Source of the DNA: Cristatella mucedo
Taxonomy: Eukaryota > Bryozoa > Phylactolaemata > Cristatellidae
Direction: 5' to 3'
DNA length: 64,000 nt
NCBI GenBank assembly: GCA_009760855.2
Contig: WPIO01000061.1
Location: 62,001-126,000, forward strand
The notes under the pieces are model-generated. The model was not told where the DNA came from. It saw only the letters and a program-made list of their open reading frames with translations, and made no database searches. The translations under genes and the position numbers were made by a program. Below, in pieces: positions 1 to 12,300 of the stretch (position 1 is the first letter of the stretch; every line of letters starts with the position of its first letter).

Positions 1-90
1 GAGCGGCCGTCAGGGTAAACCTCTTTGTAATAAGGCATGCGCCAACAACAACAACAGGGGAACTAAACAAGTCTACAGGGAGGGTCATAT

Positions 91-1290
91 GTAGCGCCCT
101 GCTGGCTTTGGCTGAATTTTAGCGCGAACAAGAGCTGTTCGGCGGCGGGCTAGAGCCCCTTTGTCCTGGAGCAGTGAGCCAGAGAGGAGCGTCAGTGCGG
201 TTAGAGAGGAAGCGCTTAGGAGCAGGCCAGGAAGCTCGGAGACGAGCAGCGGCGATTCGGCCTTTAGAATTGGTCCGATACTCGCGGAAGCTGCTGATAG
301 ATGTTGGCTGGCCTGTCAACCCCCGCCTTCCCTCTTCCCAAGAAAGAAGCGTCTGGAACCCATTCGCCATTCAAGCTGGACGGAGGTGCCCTGCCAGTGG
401 CCTGGGAACGGTAGTCATTCCTTTCCGTAATGGGCCAAGGTGTCCGGGCCCAATACCACTAAGCTCTTGCCCCATTGTCTCAGCCAAGTATTTAAGAGTC
501 GAGCGACGCTCGCTCTGGGTCTTTTGCCTCGTGTCTTTTGCCTCGTGTCTTTTGGTCTTTGGTCCGGCTCTGCGCCTCGACGCCGTCGGGCACTCGTTTC
601 TCTAAAAAGCGAGGGAGGAGGGCGGGCTGTCCGCCGACGATGGACGGAACAGGACGAGACAGCTCTAGGAGGATTCGGTGGAACCCCACCGAACACGGTC
701 GTATCGCGCCCGAGCTGGCATTTTGTTTGTTCTTTCGTGTTTTGTGTTTCTTTTGTGTCGTGTGTGTGCGCGCTAGCACGTGCTCTCGGCATAGGGATTT
801 GCCGGCGCGAGCTAGGCGTAGTTGGCGTGTGTGGAGCTCTAGTTCACCGGGTAGGGTTTAGGCTCCGGGTCGCGCTTTAGTGTGGAGAATTATTTCCTCC
901 GCAGGAGTGCTTGAGTTGGCGTGTGTGGAGTATTCCGGCCGCACTGGTGGAAACCGAGTTCTAGTTCACCGGGTAGGGTTTAGACTCCGGTTCGCACCTC
1001 AGTGTGGAGAAGTACTCCCTCCGCTCGAGTGTTTAAGTTGGCGTGTTTGGGGTATTCCCTCGGCACAGGTGGGAACGGATTCCTAGTTCACCGGTTAGGG
1101 TTTAGGGTCCGGGTCGCGCTTAGTGTAGAGGAGTATTCCCTCCGCAAGAGTGTTGAACGTGCGAGGAGTGTGGAGATAAAGCTGAACTAGACGCGCAGCG
1201 ACTTTGTGCGCTTGCGAATAAAGTTCAGTAAAATCCCCAATTTATGTGTCTTGCTTCCAATTCACGCCGCGGACTCACGACCCCTTTTAG
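91..1290 (+). mobile_element. Probable LTR of an LTR retrotransposon (3' LTR or solo LTR)
   Basis: The segment starts with TGTAGCGCC just after a purine-rich run (ACAGGGAGGG, about 77-86), which resembles a polypurine tract followed by an LTR start. Inside there is a TATA-like TATTTAAG at 489-496 and an AATAAA at 1217-1222, about 720 bases apart. That order (U3 promoter, then poly(A) signal) is expected of an LTR. A three-copy tandem repeat lies between them. The right boundary is uncertain because I see no clear CA end or target-site duplication. If the polypurine reading is right, the element body lies left of the window. No gag or pol sequence is visible, so family assignment is not possible. 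Confidence 0.4.
820..1175 (+). repeat. Tandem repeat, about 122-bp period, 3 copies
   Basis: The phrase TAGTTCACCGGGTAGGGTTTA recurs with small changes at about 840, 962 and 1084. Each is followed by a CTCCGGGTCGCGC-like stretch, TAGTGTGGAG and GTTGGCGTGT. It lies inside the candidate LTR, between its TATA-like box and its poly(A) signal. The first copy is about 27 bases shorter. Confidence 0.8.
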
Positions 1291-1299
1291 TAACGGTAA

Positions 1300-2500
1300 G
1301 CAGGTCAGCGCCAGAAACGCTCGTTTCGTGGCGGCCAGCTTATTGCGCGTAGGCGCGCACCGAACGGCATTAGGCGATAGGCTACGCCGCTAGGTAAGCG
1401 GCAGGTCAAGCTTACCCCGCCGAGCCTTCGGCGTTACACATATACGTAGTACACTGTGGGGGCGCAAGACGACGCAGCAAGCGCGAACAAACGTGTTAGT
1501 TGAAGGCAGTCGGCTTCTGCAGTCTTGTCGGTGTACCGACTCCGAGTCCAACAGTACGAGCGTACGCCGTTCAAAACCCGGCTGGCTGAGTAACTTCTTG
1601 GCTAGTCCGAGCCGACAACTACCACAGTCGTAAGCTTCCACCGAAAGACGCCAACACACGGGGGGGGGTCACGAACACGCTACACGGGGAACGCGGAACA
1701 TACAAGTCAACAACGAGCGAGCTATCCAGCTCCGCTCGGGTACTTTGGTACTCGTTCCCTTGCGTGCGTGGCAGCATCGCCGGAGCACGCCTGCACGAAT
1801 CCAGGTGCATAACTTGGCGAGACCGGGAGCCTCCAACACCACGACTTACTCGGCCAACGTCTCGTACCCAAGAGCCCTGGTGACCTCATGTCACCACATA
1901 TGCCATAGGTCCGACCCCGGCCTAGCCGGTGACCCTAATTACAGCTGTCTGGTCCCAGCCAACCAAACCTAGCCTGGGTACAGCATTTTGTTTTAGCTAA
2001 ATTCAACCGAAAATGGAGAGGGCCCTCCCTCTCGTTGAGAAATACCTTTAAGCAGCGTTCCCACGGCACGTCTGCAGACAATAAACCTAAGGCCGACGCT
2101 CTCTAAGCATGGCAGCCTTTCCCCCGGAGAATAGTGCACCGCTCGGAAGGAGCTGCAGAGCTTTCGTGAGAGGGAGGAGCAATTGAAAGCGTTCTCGATA
2201 GCGCTAGTTAGCGTAAGGGACAGTGCACACACACATAGGTGGAGCAAATTTTAAGGGTTTCAAGTCACGCACGAGTAGGGACAAATCAGCACGCGGCAAC
2301 GATCGAGCAACTGTCACGCGGATTTTCACATTCCCTCCAGCAGTACAGCGCGCGGCATCTTCCGGCCCCATAAGCGGGGCAATAATTAGCAGATGATAGC
2401 TATATATACGCATGTCTGCCGACGGCCATAGAGCATCGCAGCATCAAAGGCGATCGTACTCGAGTAACGAGTTCTTGTATGGTTACCATCTGACACCAAG
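1300..2500. other. Unassigned sequence
   Basis: I see no gene or recognisable repeat here. The open frames of 60-90 codons have low-complexity, non-protein-like translations and no neighbouring splice sites that join them. Confidence 0.4.
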
Positions 2501-2504
2501 TTCT

Positions 2505-2665
2505 GCAGAGGAACCTAGGAAAATGTTATTCATTTTGTTTATCAAGCGTGATATCACTCACCATTCAATTGCATTTCACTTTGCAGCAAATGCAAAGCGC
2601 CTAGAAAGAGATAGAGTTCTCTGAGGGCGCTTTATCAAGTGCATTATTATTATTGCTATTATTAT
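2505..2665 (+). mobile_element. LINE family A, 3' end only
   Basis: This is the terminal part of the most common LINE in the window. It has a pyrimidine-rich TTTGCAG, then AAAGCGCCTAGAAAGAG, then GAGGGCGCTTT. The GCGCC and GGCGC arms can pair as a hairpin. It ends in an (ATT)n tail. It is 5'-truncated to the 3' untranslated region, as is usual for target-primed insertion. Confidence 0.8.
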
Positions 2666-3091
2666 TTACAGCACCAGCCATAGCGTACGACTCACTTCGA
2701 AACACAAAGCACAGCTGACTGGCAATCGTGTCGAATTCGTTTTTTAAGCCTTCTAGTCATAAATTATGACACGCCGGTTGCCAGCCGTAAGAGTTCAGGA
2801 ACCGCTATCAATAGCAAGCTCTATCGCAATGTAAAAATCCCTGCGGCATGCACCAGTTTCACGATTTCTCTAGAAGCTAGCCCTGTTGCAAGCGAATCCG
2901 TAGCTCAAATCGCAAGTTTATACCAGTCAGAAGGTCGTTCGACCAGCACGTATGCTAATAAACTGGTCAGAGCTCTAGCTCAAAGCTCCAGATCGTTCGC
3001 ACGCAATTCGCAGGGACCGGTTTACAGTTGACAATCGCACTAACGTTCTAGCTGTCTAACGTTCGCGGCCGAAATGTCCGCCACAACATAT

Positions 3092-3165
3092 ACTGCACGC
3101 GAGAGCTCAGCGCCACATTTCCTGCACGTGAGAGCTCCGCGAAGTACTTCCTGCACGCGACTCTC
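3092..3165 (+). repeat. Short tandem repeat, about 30-bp unit
   Basis: CTGCACGCGAGAGCTC, CTGCACGTGAGAGCTC and CTGCACGCGACTCTCG follow one another at about 30-base spacing. The middle copy contains a CACGTG E-box. It lies about 1.5 kb before gene 1. Confidence 0.6.
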
Positions 3166-3571
3166 GCTTGCCGGTCGCTCTGACTTTGGAGAGTCGGCAG
3201 GTTATGCATCTCCACCGCACCGAACCACAGGGACCGGCGGCTTTCCGGTCACGAAGTGAAACGGCCGTGTACTAGATCAGCCTCACAATGACCGCCAAAT
3301 TCTTATTTGCGGTTCCCGAATGTTAACGGCTCGGAAAGGGTTGTGCGATAATCTACAGATTATAACGGATAGAAATAGGTATCCAATAATCTTCTGGTAG
3401 GTGGCCTAACATCCGGTAATATAAGTGTTAGAGGGCTGTTGTATAGGTTTACAAGCAGCAGGAGTTGAGCTGGGTTGATCTCATGAAGTGGAGCTCAAAG
3501 CGTTGAGCTGAGGCGGCAGTTGAGCCCGAGACTGCGCATTGACCGGCACTTGATAGGTGCTCTGGGCACCA

Positions 3572-4068
<497 letters not shown>

Positions 4069-4084
4069 TCGTTACGTCCTCGTT

Positions 4085-4240
4085 CTGGAGGCCCGTAGCC
4101 CTCCGTCGCTGTCGAGTAGATATCTCTAGGCTGTCGATAAGGACGTGCCATCATTAGATGTGGGCGCTAACCACTGCTATAACTCGCTACTGTTGGCTCG
4201 TCTGCGCGAGTCATAGCTGAGCCTACAAGTCGCTAGTCGT
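4085..4240 (+). repeat. Dispersed low-copy repeat, copy 1
   Basis: This shares ordered words with 7340-7490 and 9065-9175: CCGCTGTCG or TCGCTGTCG, TAGA-TCTCTA, AGATGTGGGCG, CTACTG(T/G), CTCGC. The copies are well diverged. No coding potential is seen. Confidence 0.4.
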
Positions 4241-4643
4241 GGTTCAAAGGTTTAACGCTTCGCTACTGTTTGTTTCGCGACGGCTGAGATTAGTACGACG
4301 TCACGAGCGCTTTGTTTGCGGGCTTGCTCCGTCGACACCGGGAAGCCGCCGCCGCTGCACCCAGCTTGCTGTATCAGAAGCAATCGCTGCGACCGCACAG
4401 CAGCAACATTGACCCGCCGAAGTTCGCTATCGCTATCTTTCCTTGTCATCCAGCGGCGCGTGGATCCGCCCCAGCCGACGTGCCGCCCCCATCGCCCACC
4501 ATCGTCGATGCAGGGTCGTTTGCGTCCCTCCAAGGCCGTCGCCGCCGCCGTCACCGCCGCCACTGCAGGGCGTTGCCGTCATCGCAAACGGCGGCGGCTT
4601 TGAGTGGGCTCTCCGTTCGTGTGGCGCAGCAGCAGCGGCCGGC

Positions 4644-4822
4644 ATGGCGCCGCCGCCGCCGCCGCGCGGCCGCTCCGTCCTCATCGTTGCCGCCGTTGCC
4701 CTCGCTGCGAGCTTCGCGCCAGCGCGAGCGCTGGTTATCTTGAGGCAACTCGGGCCGTGCAGCGTGGAGACCGACCGCGGCACGGTCGACTTGTCCGCTC
4801 TGAGCCGGGGCAGTCCACCGAG
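4644..4822 (+). CDS. Gene 1 exon 1: signal peptide and first MRH cysteine
   Basis: ATG at 4644 is the first ATG in this frame, although the frame stays open upstream. It encodes MAPPPPPRGR, a hydrophobic alanine/valine core and a cleavage-like APARA. RQLGPCSVETDRGTVDLSAL then opens the MRH domain. It ends AG|GTATGC, phase 2. The homologous exons at 35113 and 60129 share QLGPCSV-TD-G--DL. Confidence 0.87.
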
Positions 4823-4977
4823 GTATGCGAGAGTCGCCAAGCGTCGCTGTTGGAGCGCGGCGCGCGATGGCTGTGCGGAGCAGCTTCAAGATCAATCGCT
4901 GATTGAGAGCCCTCGCGTCTTGTGCGAAAACGTTTCGAGCTCTCTCTCTCTCTCTCTCGCTCACTCACTCACTCACT

Positions 4978-5032
<55 letters not shown>

Positions 5033-5627
5033 GTAAGCACATCCGTAGTTTGTAAATTTTATGCTAGTGCGAACGCACGAGAGTGCGAACTGAAATGCCA
5101 ACTACGAGCTAAGTAGGCTGCGCCGCGGACCACTTCCGCCGGCGCAGCGCCTTCGCTGTATGTCGCTGTGGCACCGCGGCAGCACCGACCTCTATTCGTT
5201 TCCCGAGCTATCACGGTAATGTATTAGCTGTTTCTCGGTCTTGCTTTGATTTTGATCACGGAGGGATGCACGGTTTTTCTCCCTTTGCTTCCCAGGCTTT
5301 TGGACTCACCGCCACAATTCGTACCGGAAGCCCTTAGCTCTCTTTAACCGCCGATTCCGGCACTCCATTCCCAACGACCCTTAGCTGCTACTTCTTCATA
5401 ATATCACCATTCAATGCAATTCTGCTATTCTATGCGCACTTTTGCAGCAACAAATGAAGACTATTGGCTGCCGAAGATAGACCAATAGTGCTAGTTAAGG
5501 TTCTCGCCTCGAACCAAGGTCAAGGTGAACGTAATTGATGACCATGCAAGAGATCTCAAGCACTGTGGCACATGTGATGCACCTGAATAGAGATTTAGTT
5601 CTCTTAGGGAATTGTATAAATAATTTA

Positions 5628-5714
<87 letters not shown>

Positions 5715-6290
5715 AATAATAATAGCCGCTTGGGCTTTGAATGCACGCTAGACAACTATCCAATGAGTGGTACCTTTGTAAGCTGCTCTGACACAAACAG
5801 AGCTGTACATTACCGCCTCTCCAACTCAAAAGATTGCTGAAAAAATTCACCGAGACCATTAAAAGTCGCGACACGATCATCAGCGGGAGCAGGTCATGTC
5901 GGTCATACAAAGTTGGCCGTTCTAAACGCATCTCCAGTCCTATAGTTTTTTAGCGTTTCTAGCGTACAGGAGCAGCACCTTAACCATCAGCATCAGCATG
6001 TGTAGTCATGCATACTAAATTTAGTGGTACACACTGCATGTAGCGGCACGTAAGCCCAGCAGACACTTCGGCTTGATCGCCGCTGCACCGTGCTATCGTA
6101 GCTGCGCCGGAAACGCTGACTAACGACAACTGCTTACTTCCTCGCTCGGCATGTTTAAAGATTTGCGAATACGACCAGCAATGCATACCCCGGCGTCGTT
6201 TACTACGATTGGAATCCGTGCAAGGACTTCAGTGAACCGGAAGTCGGGTCCGTTAAGAGCTGCCAGTCGATAGCGGTAAGGCTCAGAGGA

Positions 6291-6338
<48 letters not shown>

Positions 6339-9300
6339 GGCGGTGGCGGTGGCGGCGGCGGCGGCGGTGCCATTTTCCTCGATATGCTGCCGCCACCCGA
6401 GCATTCTTGCTCTTAGACGAAAGTTGAAATTAGAGCCTCGCTCTCGCGCACGCAGCTGAACTGATCGCTCGGCTAATCTCATCCTTTTTCTCGAACGGTT
6501 GCAAAGCTGACCCTCAACGGGGAGATTGATCACCAAAACGTGGACGTACCGATGCGCAGAGTGAGCGTCTCGGTGACCGCAGAGCCACCGGCTCGTCCAT
6601 TAATAGCGGAGAGAAGAACGAGGAGCGACCGTTTATTGCTAGCCAGAAATTTCGCTGATCGAATATCGATCGCCAAGGGCGTCGTCTGGAGGCTTGCTTA
6701 ATAGCTTTGCTACTGCGAAACATATTCTCGGAACGGGATTCCTAAGTTTGCTTTACTAGCCCTCCGTAGGCCGGAAAGCCTTACCAAGCAGGACCAAACG
6801 AGCGTCGTTTGCGAGATGTGAAATGAAAAGAGTTCCCTAGCCATCTGTTGACTCACTTCGGAGCAAATGCTCTCTATAATTGCAGAAGAAAGAGCGCCCG
6901 GTATCCGCTGGGCGGTACGATCGTTCTACGTTGCGTCGGTCGGTCTCGGTGTCCGAGGGTGGGTGCTACTTAAGCAGATAGACCAAGTGGCCTCGGTTTC
7001 AACATTTTTGATCTCTTTTCGAGCATAAGTATAGCGCATGATGAGAAGGAGCTTTCGTAACATTCAGTTGGCTGCGGGTCCAACTCGTGCGGGCTGCGCG
7101 CCATCTCAGCCAGATTGCGACCGCTGTCCATAATTCGCGGCTGCTGAATGATGGCGGCCATGAACATATTATGCGACAACCTATGGCGAAGGCAGCATGC
7201 AAGCCAAAGCTTTGCAACAGGGAGTCAGTTGTGCTCGGATAGTTGACCTTGGTCTTTGACCCGAGCAGCGCTCGAGACCGCCGAGCGCAGCTGCGGGAGT
7301 TTTCGCTCGCGTCGCGGCCTCTGTCGAATGGCAGCAACCTTCCGCCGCTGTCGTATAGACTTCTCTACGCTACGATACGGACTCGTTCTGTAGTAAAGGT
7401 AGGGGGCGCTCTTCGCCGCTGCCGCGAGTCCGCTACTGTCGGCTTATCTGCTCATGTATAGTCGCTCCGCCTGCGAGTCGCTAGGCGCATAGAAACACGA
7501 TTCAAGGGCATTCACCGCAAGTATGCATCGCAAGTGAGCCGAGGCTACTAGCGCCGTTAGGAGCACTGAATTTGCGGGCTATTTATGTCCGGACGCGGAA
7601 GCCGCTAAACCCCATTTGTAACACTACGTAAGTGACCTATTAGTGGATTTCCGCTCGTCACTTCCTCCTGGCGTCGCACCTTCGCCTGACCCGTCGAAAT
7701 CTAAAGCATAACTCAAAACGCACTTATTTATCGCAGCATTTAGTGAGTCAATGAGATTCATTGTACGTATGCTTATGCGTGCTGCCACAGTGCATGCTGC
7801 CACTAACCATGTTTGCATGCCGACCCTGTGCAGGTCGCCCCTAACCATGTAATGCTTGTTGACATTGTGCATGCTCTTACTTACCGTGTGATCATGCTTC
7901 TTTTACAGCGTATATGTAAGGGGCCTAGAAAGAGATTTAAGTTATCCGAGGGCGCTATACAAATGTAGTACTCTTATTTTCATTATTGCTCTGCGAAGTA
8001 ATACTATCTGAGCAACGACATGAGCGTCATGTACATGAGCGTCGTATGCATGGACTGCAGGGGACTTATTCTCTCTGCAGGCACTTTGCAATTCACTGAA
8101 GAGAAGCAGTAACCTCTAGTAAATGAAAAGTAAGGTATACTGCTTATGAAAGCTCTCGAAAAGACTGTTATCGTGCTAAGACGCACATTCAAAAGTGCCC
8201 AAAAGACTCAAGGCTACAGGTCTGAAGGAACCGCGGCACTCACTCAATGGACAGGTAGGCAAAGTACCTCGAAAAAATTAGGTTCACCGAGGTACTGTAC
8301 AATGGTCTTAGTTGGTCTTAGTTGCGATGTGCACAGTTCATAACGCACGACCAAATAAAAGGCGAATTCACTTAGACAGAACGAAGGCCGGATGGGACAA
8401 GTAGTTTTTCTACTTCTTTTAAAATTTTTGCCGAATCAGAAGATGTCGTGATTTCATTCAGTAGCCAGCTCCAAGCATTAGAAGCACCTTAACTAAAGAC
8501 AGGGTTTCTGAGGAATTTAAAAAATTTGTCAGTGGCACAAGTAACCGACCAGAGTCAGAAGAGCGGGCGATGTGATGGGAGTTCTGGAGTGAAACTAATT
8601 CAGACAGGTAAATCGAAGCTAGATAATGGAGGAGGCTAAAGGTGAGTGGCGCATTCTTGAAGTGAATACTGCGCTTGAAAGGCAGCCAGTACAGATTGAC
8701 GAGCAGTGGTTCAACCTGGCAGTTGCAATGTTTACGACAGATATGCCTGGCTCATTAACAAGGGAGAATGGTCGCACGCCTACTCGGTAAATCAGCAACC
8801 GTGCGCCCCCACCCCACCCCCGTGAGCAGCAGGCTGCTGCGGGTCAGACTCGCATTTTTGTTTATGGAACCGAAGCAATTAGACCAGCCCGAAGGGCTTC
8901 CTCTCGCAGGCCGTTTTTCAGGCCTTGACAGCTTTGGCAATGCTTGCAACGTGCAACTAAGTCTCGTCTGGTGAAGGTTCCGAACCTGCGTTGGGAGTCA
9001 TTAAGCGTAATAGCCCCATCTCAGGCCTTATATCCGGCGGCTAACTCACCGAAAAGCGAATAATGCCGAATCGCTCTCTTCTTGAGAAGATCGGCAATCT
9101 AGAAGGGACGTCGTAGCAGATGTGGGCGATAGCTACTGGCCGCAGATCTACTCGCTCGGCTCTGTTATTCTGGCAGGACACGCTTGCACTCGCCACGCTC
9201 TTTTCGCACGGTTAACTGTGAGAGGCGGACCTGGCGAATCTCACGCAGCTTCAGCTATTTGATTACCCACCAACCTACAGCAGCCGGTCGAACGGGCACG

Positions 9301-12300
9301 TTGCAGCTATGCGCGTTCCTGCCTCAAGCATCGGGTCAGAGTGCGACCTATTTGCCTTATGGAAATCAGGCTAGCGCTAACTTCAAGCTCGTCAGCGGAC
9401 AGCTGGCTGTGATCTATTCAAGCCCAATAGCTAGCACGTAAGTACAGTGGTGGCGAGGGATCGAAGTACTTTTCAGATGCCAGGGCGACGCAGAAATATC
9501 ACTCAGCCCCACGTGTGTCTGCGGCTGTGAGGCGAACTTGAGAGACCGCAGCTGCAGCTGCAGCTATGGCAGTGGCATCGGCATCGGCATCGGCATCGGC
9601 AGCAGCGGCAGCAGCAGCAGCAGTAGCAACGGTCTCTGTTTATGCTGCAGGGTGGCGACTGTAGTTCTGCAGTGCAATCCTGCCGCTCCGAACAGCCTTA
9701 GCTGCACGTTCGACGAAGACTACCAGAACATTGTGAGTCCAACCCGCATTGCATTCCAAGCTACCGCCAAAAGTTGAGCGGCTTTTTAGCATTCCGAACC
9801 TGCTTATAGTACACTATCACACCGCCGGGTATTTGTATAGCCTTAATGTCACATCGGGATCGAATGGCGTGCAGATGCTCGGCCTTATTGGAGTATCTTG
9901 TGTCTAAAAAAACTCGAAACCATTCGATTCAGACGATGGTGCCAAGGAAAATACAGCACGTGTTTCTGGCAGCTGCACGTCTTAGCACCTGTATATTGGA
10001 TATTGGAGAATATTGCAATAGTAATAGAAATTTTAAAGCAACTTGTGAGAACTGTATCTCTTTTTAGTCATTTTACAGTCGGTGGGCAGGAAGTCTGATC
10101 ATGAGGTTAATCGTAGCATGCACGTTGTCAACATGCATAATATGATTAGTGTTAAAAGACCGAATTTGAGCATGCGAAGTATGGTTAGTGGCAGCATGCA
10201 CAGCGTCAGAGGGCATAATATGGTTGGTGGTGGCATGCACAGTGTCAGCAAGCATAATAAAAAGCACACAGGATATTCCAAACCCCGACCCGCCAATGCT
10301 GTTACGAACAGATGAGATTTTAGCTTCTTTTTAAATAATATCGTCAGGGGGTTTCATGGCGCAAGTCAGGAGGGATTTTCAAATTTTGGGAGCATAGGAT
10401 TTATGGTTACCGCCGCCGAAGGATGAAAGTTTCGTTTGAGGTACAGCTAAACCGCGTGAGTGAGATTAGCTGGTGATACGATGGCTAGCGTGATTGGTGA
10501 TTAGCTCGGATTGGTAGACAGAAGCAACACAGTGAAGGGACATAAGAGGCAAAAACTTTGAAGTCGCTATGCTGCTTGACAGGGAACCAACGCAGTTCGG
10601 TGAGAAGTGGTGCAACGTAGCAACTACAACGCTCACAACAGACTAAACCAACTGCTGAGTTTTGCTCTAAGTGTAAGTCCTGATCGCATATGCCGGAAGA
10701 CCTGCCAGTAGTAAGTTGTAGAAGTCGAGAGGAAGTGTCACTAATGCATGTGCCAACTTTGATCTAGTCTTCATTTCTAAGCAGCTCGATTTCTTGAAAT
10801 TTTATGTGGCTGATCATCGGCAGCTTTGACCGTGGAGGTGATGTGGTCATCTAGTGAAAAGTCACAATCTGTTGGCCGCCGTATGCGTCCAAAAGCTTCT
10901 TTGGCTTCGAGTGTTCTAAAGAAAACTCTGCTGTGCAAGATAAATTTAGCATTTGTGGTTTTTTAGAGTTAGAAATGAACGGAGTGACGTTGCGTTAAAC
11001 TACTTTGGTCCAGGACTCTCGGAATTAGTGCAGACGCCACAGCAAGCAATTCAGTCGGTTGGTATTGAGTTGTCGGCACTGGGTGCATACGAACTGAAGG
11101 TATGGTCTCCAGTGGATTTGAGGTTTGGTAAACCCACAGCTGAACGACTAGGTTCAGATGGGTTTTTAGTACAAGTGGATGGAAGGAGCTGAAGGTGTAA
11201 GTAGTTTGAGATAAGCAAGCGATAATTAAGAGATCGAGTGATGCAAATGTTGAAATCGAAGTGCTGCGTAAAAGGAAGCCGTCAAAGGTCGGTAGAAAGG
11301 GTAGTGCCGAAATTGTGATGCTCAGGACAGAAGAGCAAAGGCTTGCAGCATCTGCAAACGTTTTATTGCATATTTAGGAAGACCTCGAAGATTGAACTAC
11401 TGAAATCTATGTGGAATTTCACAAATGGGAAAACTAATTTGGCTGTAGCACCCTTGTCTGAGCACGCCTGAAGGTTTGCAATGCTACATAGATGAAAGTA
11501 GGCTGAACATAGGGTGTAGCTAATGTTATCATCTAGCACGGTCATTTTGGAACAGGACAACCAGATTCCGCGAGAAGCTATTGGGGATTAGTTGGCCAAG
11601 CTAATTTTGACCTAGGTTGCCAAGGATATATGTGACGCTAATTTTGAACGCAACTACTATCGGTCGTGCTGCAATTAAATTTAAAACAATTAGCTGAGGC
11701 CCTAAAGCGAATACAGGCAATCGAAGCGATAGGAGAGAGAAAGGATTCGAAGACCTGAGAGCCTAGAGATTAGAACGTAGGTACAGCTGCGGGTCCTTTG
11801 TGTACACATACACAACTATGTGGCACCTGGGAGGTGATAGTATCGATTTTAAAAAGTCAATCTTTTGGCCGTTTCATATCGATATGGCTAATAAAAAACC
11901 TTTATTTTAAGCATGCCACTTTTGCAGGGATGACGAAGCATCGCACCTTGCTCCTCATGAATAATTAATTTATAAATTCATAAATTTTGGTTATTTATTC
12001 CCCTGCAGTTATTAGTAATTCGCGTCGATTTAGACTTGTTTTTCTTGGGGATATTCAAAGGAACTATTAATACTACCATATTTCGATATATCCCGTATTC
12101 AACTCAAAGGTTCATTAAATTCTCTTTAGATAGAGAAGGCGTTTAGCCCAAAAGTTTATGTAGAGGTGATCAAAAACTAATAGCTACCTTTATTTTGACA
12201 GCCTACCGCAGAGTGCTTAAGGCTGTCTATCAAACGTTGGCTACTTAAAAATAAAAGAGGTAAACCAATCGAGGTCACTTTACAGCTAATCTACATTAGA

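Noticed and set aside
6120-6536. Ala/Thr-rich 138-codon minus-strand frame
   Set aside because: It is the shadow of the (GGC)n repeat and of exon 2 on the other strand.
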